Source: DASUGC01 sp035606665
Lineage (GTDB): Bacteria; Acidobacteriota; Vicinamibacteria; Vicinamibacterales; SCN-69-37
DNA length: 64,000 nt
Assembly (NCBI GenBank): GCA_035606665.1
Contig: DATNEY010000019.1
Location: 1 to 64,000 of the forward strand
Direction: 5' to 3'
Shown piece after piece: positions 62,892-64,000 of the stretch. Both the position numbers and the translations under genes were made by a program. The stretch's first letter is position 1, and every line of letters starts with the position of its first letter. Under the pieces are notes generated by a model, which was not told the DNA's origin, searched no databases, and was given only the letters and a program-made list of their open reading frames with translations.

Positions 62892-63653
62892 ATGACCGAT
62901 CTCTTCCGTGTCGACGGCAAGGTGGCGCTGGTGACGGGCGCCTCGCGCGGCCTCGGCGCCGCGATTGCGAAGGCGCTTGGCGACGCCGGCGCGAACGTCG
63001 TGCTCCACTCCAGCTCGAAACCAGCGACGAGTACCGCGAGAGCGATCCAGGCGATGGGCCGACGCACGGCGACGGTCACGGCCGATCTGGCGGACGCCGG
63101 TGCAGCGGCGAAGCTCGCGGCCGACGCGATCGCGGCGTTCGGTCACATCGACATTCTCATCAACAACGCCGGTACGATTCGACGCGCGCCGGCCGCGGAT
63201 CACTCGGACGAGTTCTGGGACGAAGTGATCGCCGTGAATCTCTCGAGCGTCTTCCGGCTCAGCCGCGAGATCGGCCGCCAGATGATCGCGCGCGGAGCAG
63301 GCGGAAAGATCGTCAACATCTCGTCGCTGCTCGCGTTCCAGGGCGGCATCACGGTGCCGGGCTACGCCGCCGCCAAGGGCGGCCTCGCGCAGCTCACCAA
63401 GGCCCTGGCCAACGAATGGGCGAAGCACCAGATCAACGTCAACGCGATCGCACCCGGCTACATGGAAACGGACAACACCGAGGCGCTTCGCAAGGACGAG
63501 ACGCGCTACCGCCAGATCTCCGAGCGGATTCCCGCCGGACGCTGGGGCACGCCCGAGGACCTCGCGGGTGCCGCCGTGTTCCTCGCGTCTCGAGCCGCTG
63601 ACTACGTGCACGGACACGTGCTCGTCGTCGACGGCGGGTGGATGGGTCGATGA
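62892..63653 (+). CDS. kduD: KduD-like 2-deoxy-D-gluconate 3-dehydrogenase (SDR)
   Basis: 253 residues, classical SDR: VTGASRGLGAAIAKAL, INNAGTIRRAPA (the IRR form is typical of KduD), catalytic Ser in VNISSLLAF, Tyr-Lys in GYAAAKGG, and VDGGWMGR at the end. It reduces 3-deoxy-2,5-diketogluconate to 2-keto-3-deoxygluconate with NAD(P)H. GAGAGAGG precedes the ATG. The stop overlaps the start of the next gene by 4 bp. Confidence 0.9.
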   Translation: MTDLFRVDGKVALVTGASRGLGAAIAKALGDAGANVVLHSSSKPATSTARAIQAMGRRTATVTADLADAGAAAKLAADAIAAFGHIDILINNAGTIRRAPAADHSDEFWDEVIAVNLSSVFRLSREIGRQMIARGAGGKIVNISSLLAFQGGITVPGYAAAKGGLAQLTKALANEWAKHQINVNAIAPGYMETDNTEALRKDETRYRQISERIPAGRWGTPEDLAGAAVFLASRAADYVHGHVLVVDGGWMGR

Positions 63654-64000
63654 ACGCGATCCTCAGGGCATTCGCCACGTTCGTCGGCCCCGCCGCGCTG
63701 ACCGCGGCCGGCATGATCGGCGCCGGCGCCGTCGCGACACGTCTCCTCTCGGGCGCCTGGTTCGGTTTCGATCTGCTCTGGGTCGCGCTGTACGTGATCC
63801 CGATGGTCATCTTCACGCTCGACTCGGCGTCGCGCGTGGCGATTCTCAACGGCGGCCGCGGGATGTTCGAAATGATCCGCACCGACATCGGGGCATGGCT
63901 CGCGTGGGCGATCTTCCTGCCCACCGTCCTCGTGAACATCGTCGTCAACATGAGCCAGATGTCCGCGCTCGTCGAGGGCATCTACGGAACCATGGGGCTC
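63650..64000 (+). CDS. Nramp-fold transporter, 5' part
   Basis: The frame is open from the ATG at 63650 to the right edge (117 residues seen). Hydrophobic helices: FVGPAALTAAGMIGAGAVATRLL, DLLWVALYVIPMVIFTLDSASRVAILNGG, WLAWAIFLPTVLVNIVVNMSQM. This matches the first helices of the Nramp family, but the helix-1 metal motif DPGN reads GAGA and the helix-6 region is not in view. Coupled to KduD by 4 bp. An uptake system for the sugar acids handled by this operon is inferred. Confidence 0.75.
   Translation, partial: MNAILRAFATFVGPAALTAAGMIGAGAVATRLLSGAWFGFDLLWVALYVIPMVIFTLDSASRVAILNGGRGMFEMIRTDIGAWLAWAIFLPTVLVNIVVNMSQMSALVEGIYGTMGL

Overview
This is high-GC bacterial DNA. The gene content points to Acidobacteriota, probably the Vicinamibacteria: a long MacB/FtsX-type orphan permease of the acidobacterial ADOP kind, a giant secreted BNR/sortilin-like protein, a DUF4139 protein carrying a TonB-receptor-style regulatory module, many exported peptidases, and low-complexity inverted repeats between genes. 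This placement is inference from families; no rRNA gene is present.

Layout. 1-735: 3' end of a surface protein with a Thr-Pro repeat. 672-5359 (minus): an ArsR-methyltransferase regulator translationally coupled to metH. 5388-8465: a compact mobile element of about 3 kb between 18-bp direct repeats, inserted into the divergent promoter region of the ArsR gene and a hydrolase. It carries a tRNA with an odd anticodon arm, a tRNA-antisense RNA candidate, a winged-helix protein, a structured non-coding stretch, a ribbon-helix-helix repressor and a SWIM-DDE transposase. 8467-12253: chain of overlapping genes ending in DUF2157-DUF4401-GDYXXLXY. 12280-26120: exported proteins, two hydrolases, BNR protein, ADOP permease, oligoendopeptidase F, TonB-C-like and DUF4139 proteins. 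26334-29321: DUF349 protein. 29354-37368 (minus): five tightly packed genes (MFS transporter, two amidohydrolases, TonB-C-like protein, GT-C-like membrane protein). 37516-40950: small conserved proteins, a phosphodiester glycosidase and a Tat-exported LD-carboxypeptidase.

40963-51706 (minus) is a six-gene chain in which each gene overlaps the next by 1-4 bp: PLP enzyme, beta-CASP nuclease, M49 dipeptidyl peptidase, M28 peptidase and two HEAT-cyclophilins. Its theme is turnover and folding of exported protein. 51826-57002: MTHFR-like protein, a small two-gene nucleotidyltransferase pair, nitroreductase, aminotransferase, SDR and DoxX. 57065-60190: a convergent cNMP-binding histidine kinase and a response regulator fused to a cysteine-less thioredoxin-reductase-like flavoprotein. 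60360-64000: uronate-catabolism operon (ROK regulator, IolB/KduI-like isomerase, KdgF-like cupin, KduD-like dehydrogenase) that runs into a Nramp-fold transporter cut by the window edge.

Three window-wide patterns recur. (1) Many transcription-unit heads have a -10 hexamer only 6-9 nt before the start codon and no Shine-Dalgarno, as expected for leaderless mRNAs. (2) Intergenic spaces hold long imperfect inverted repeats whose arms are short degenerate tandem repeats, a different unit at each locus. (3) A REP-like GC palindrome family with consensus GGCCGGGNCTTNAGNCCCGGC occurs at six loci, one of them inside a coding region.
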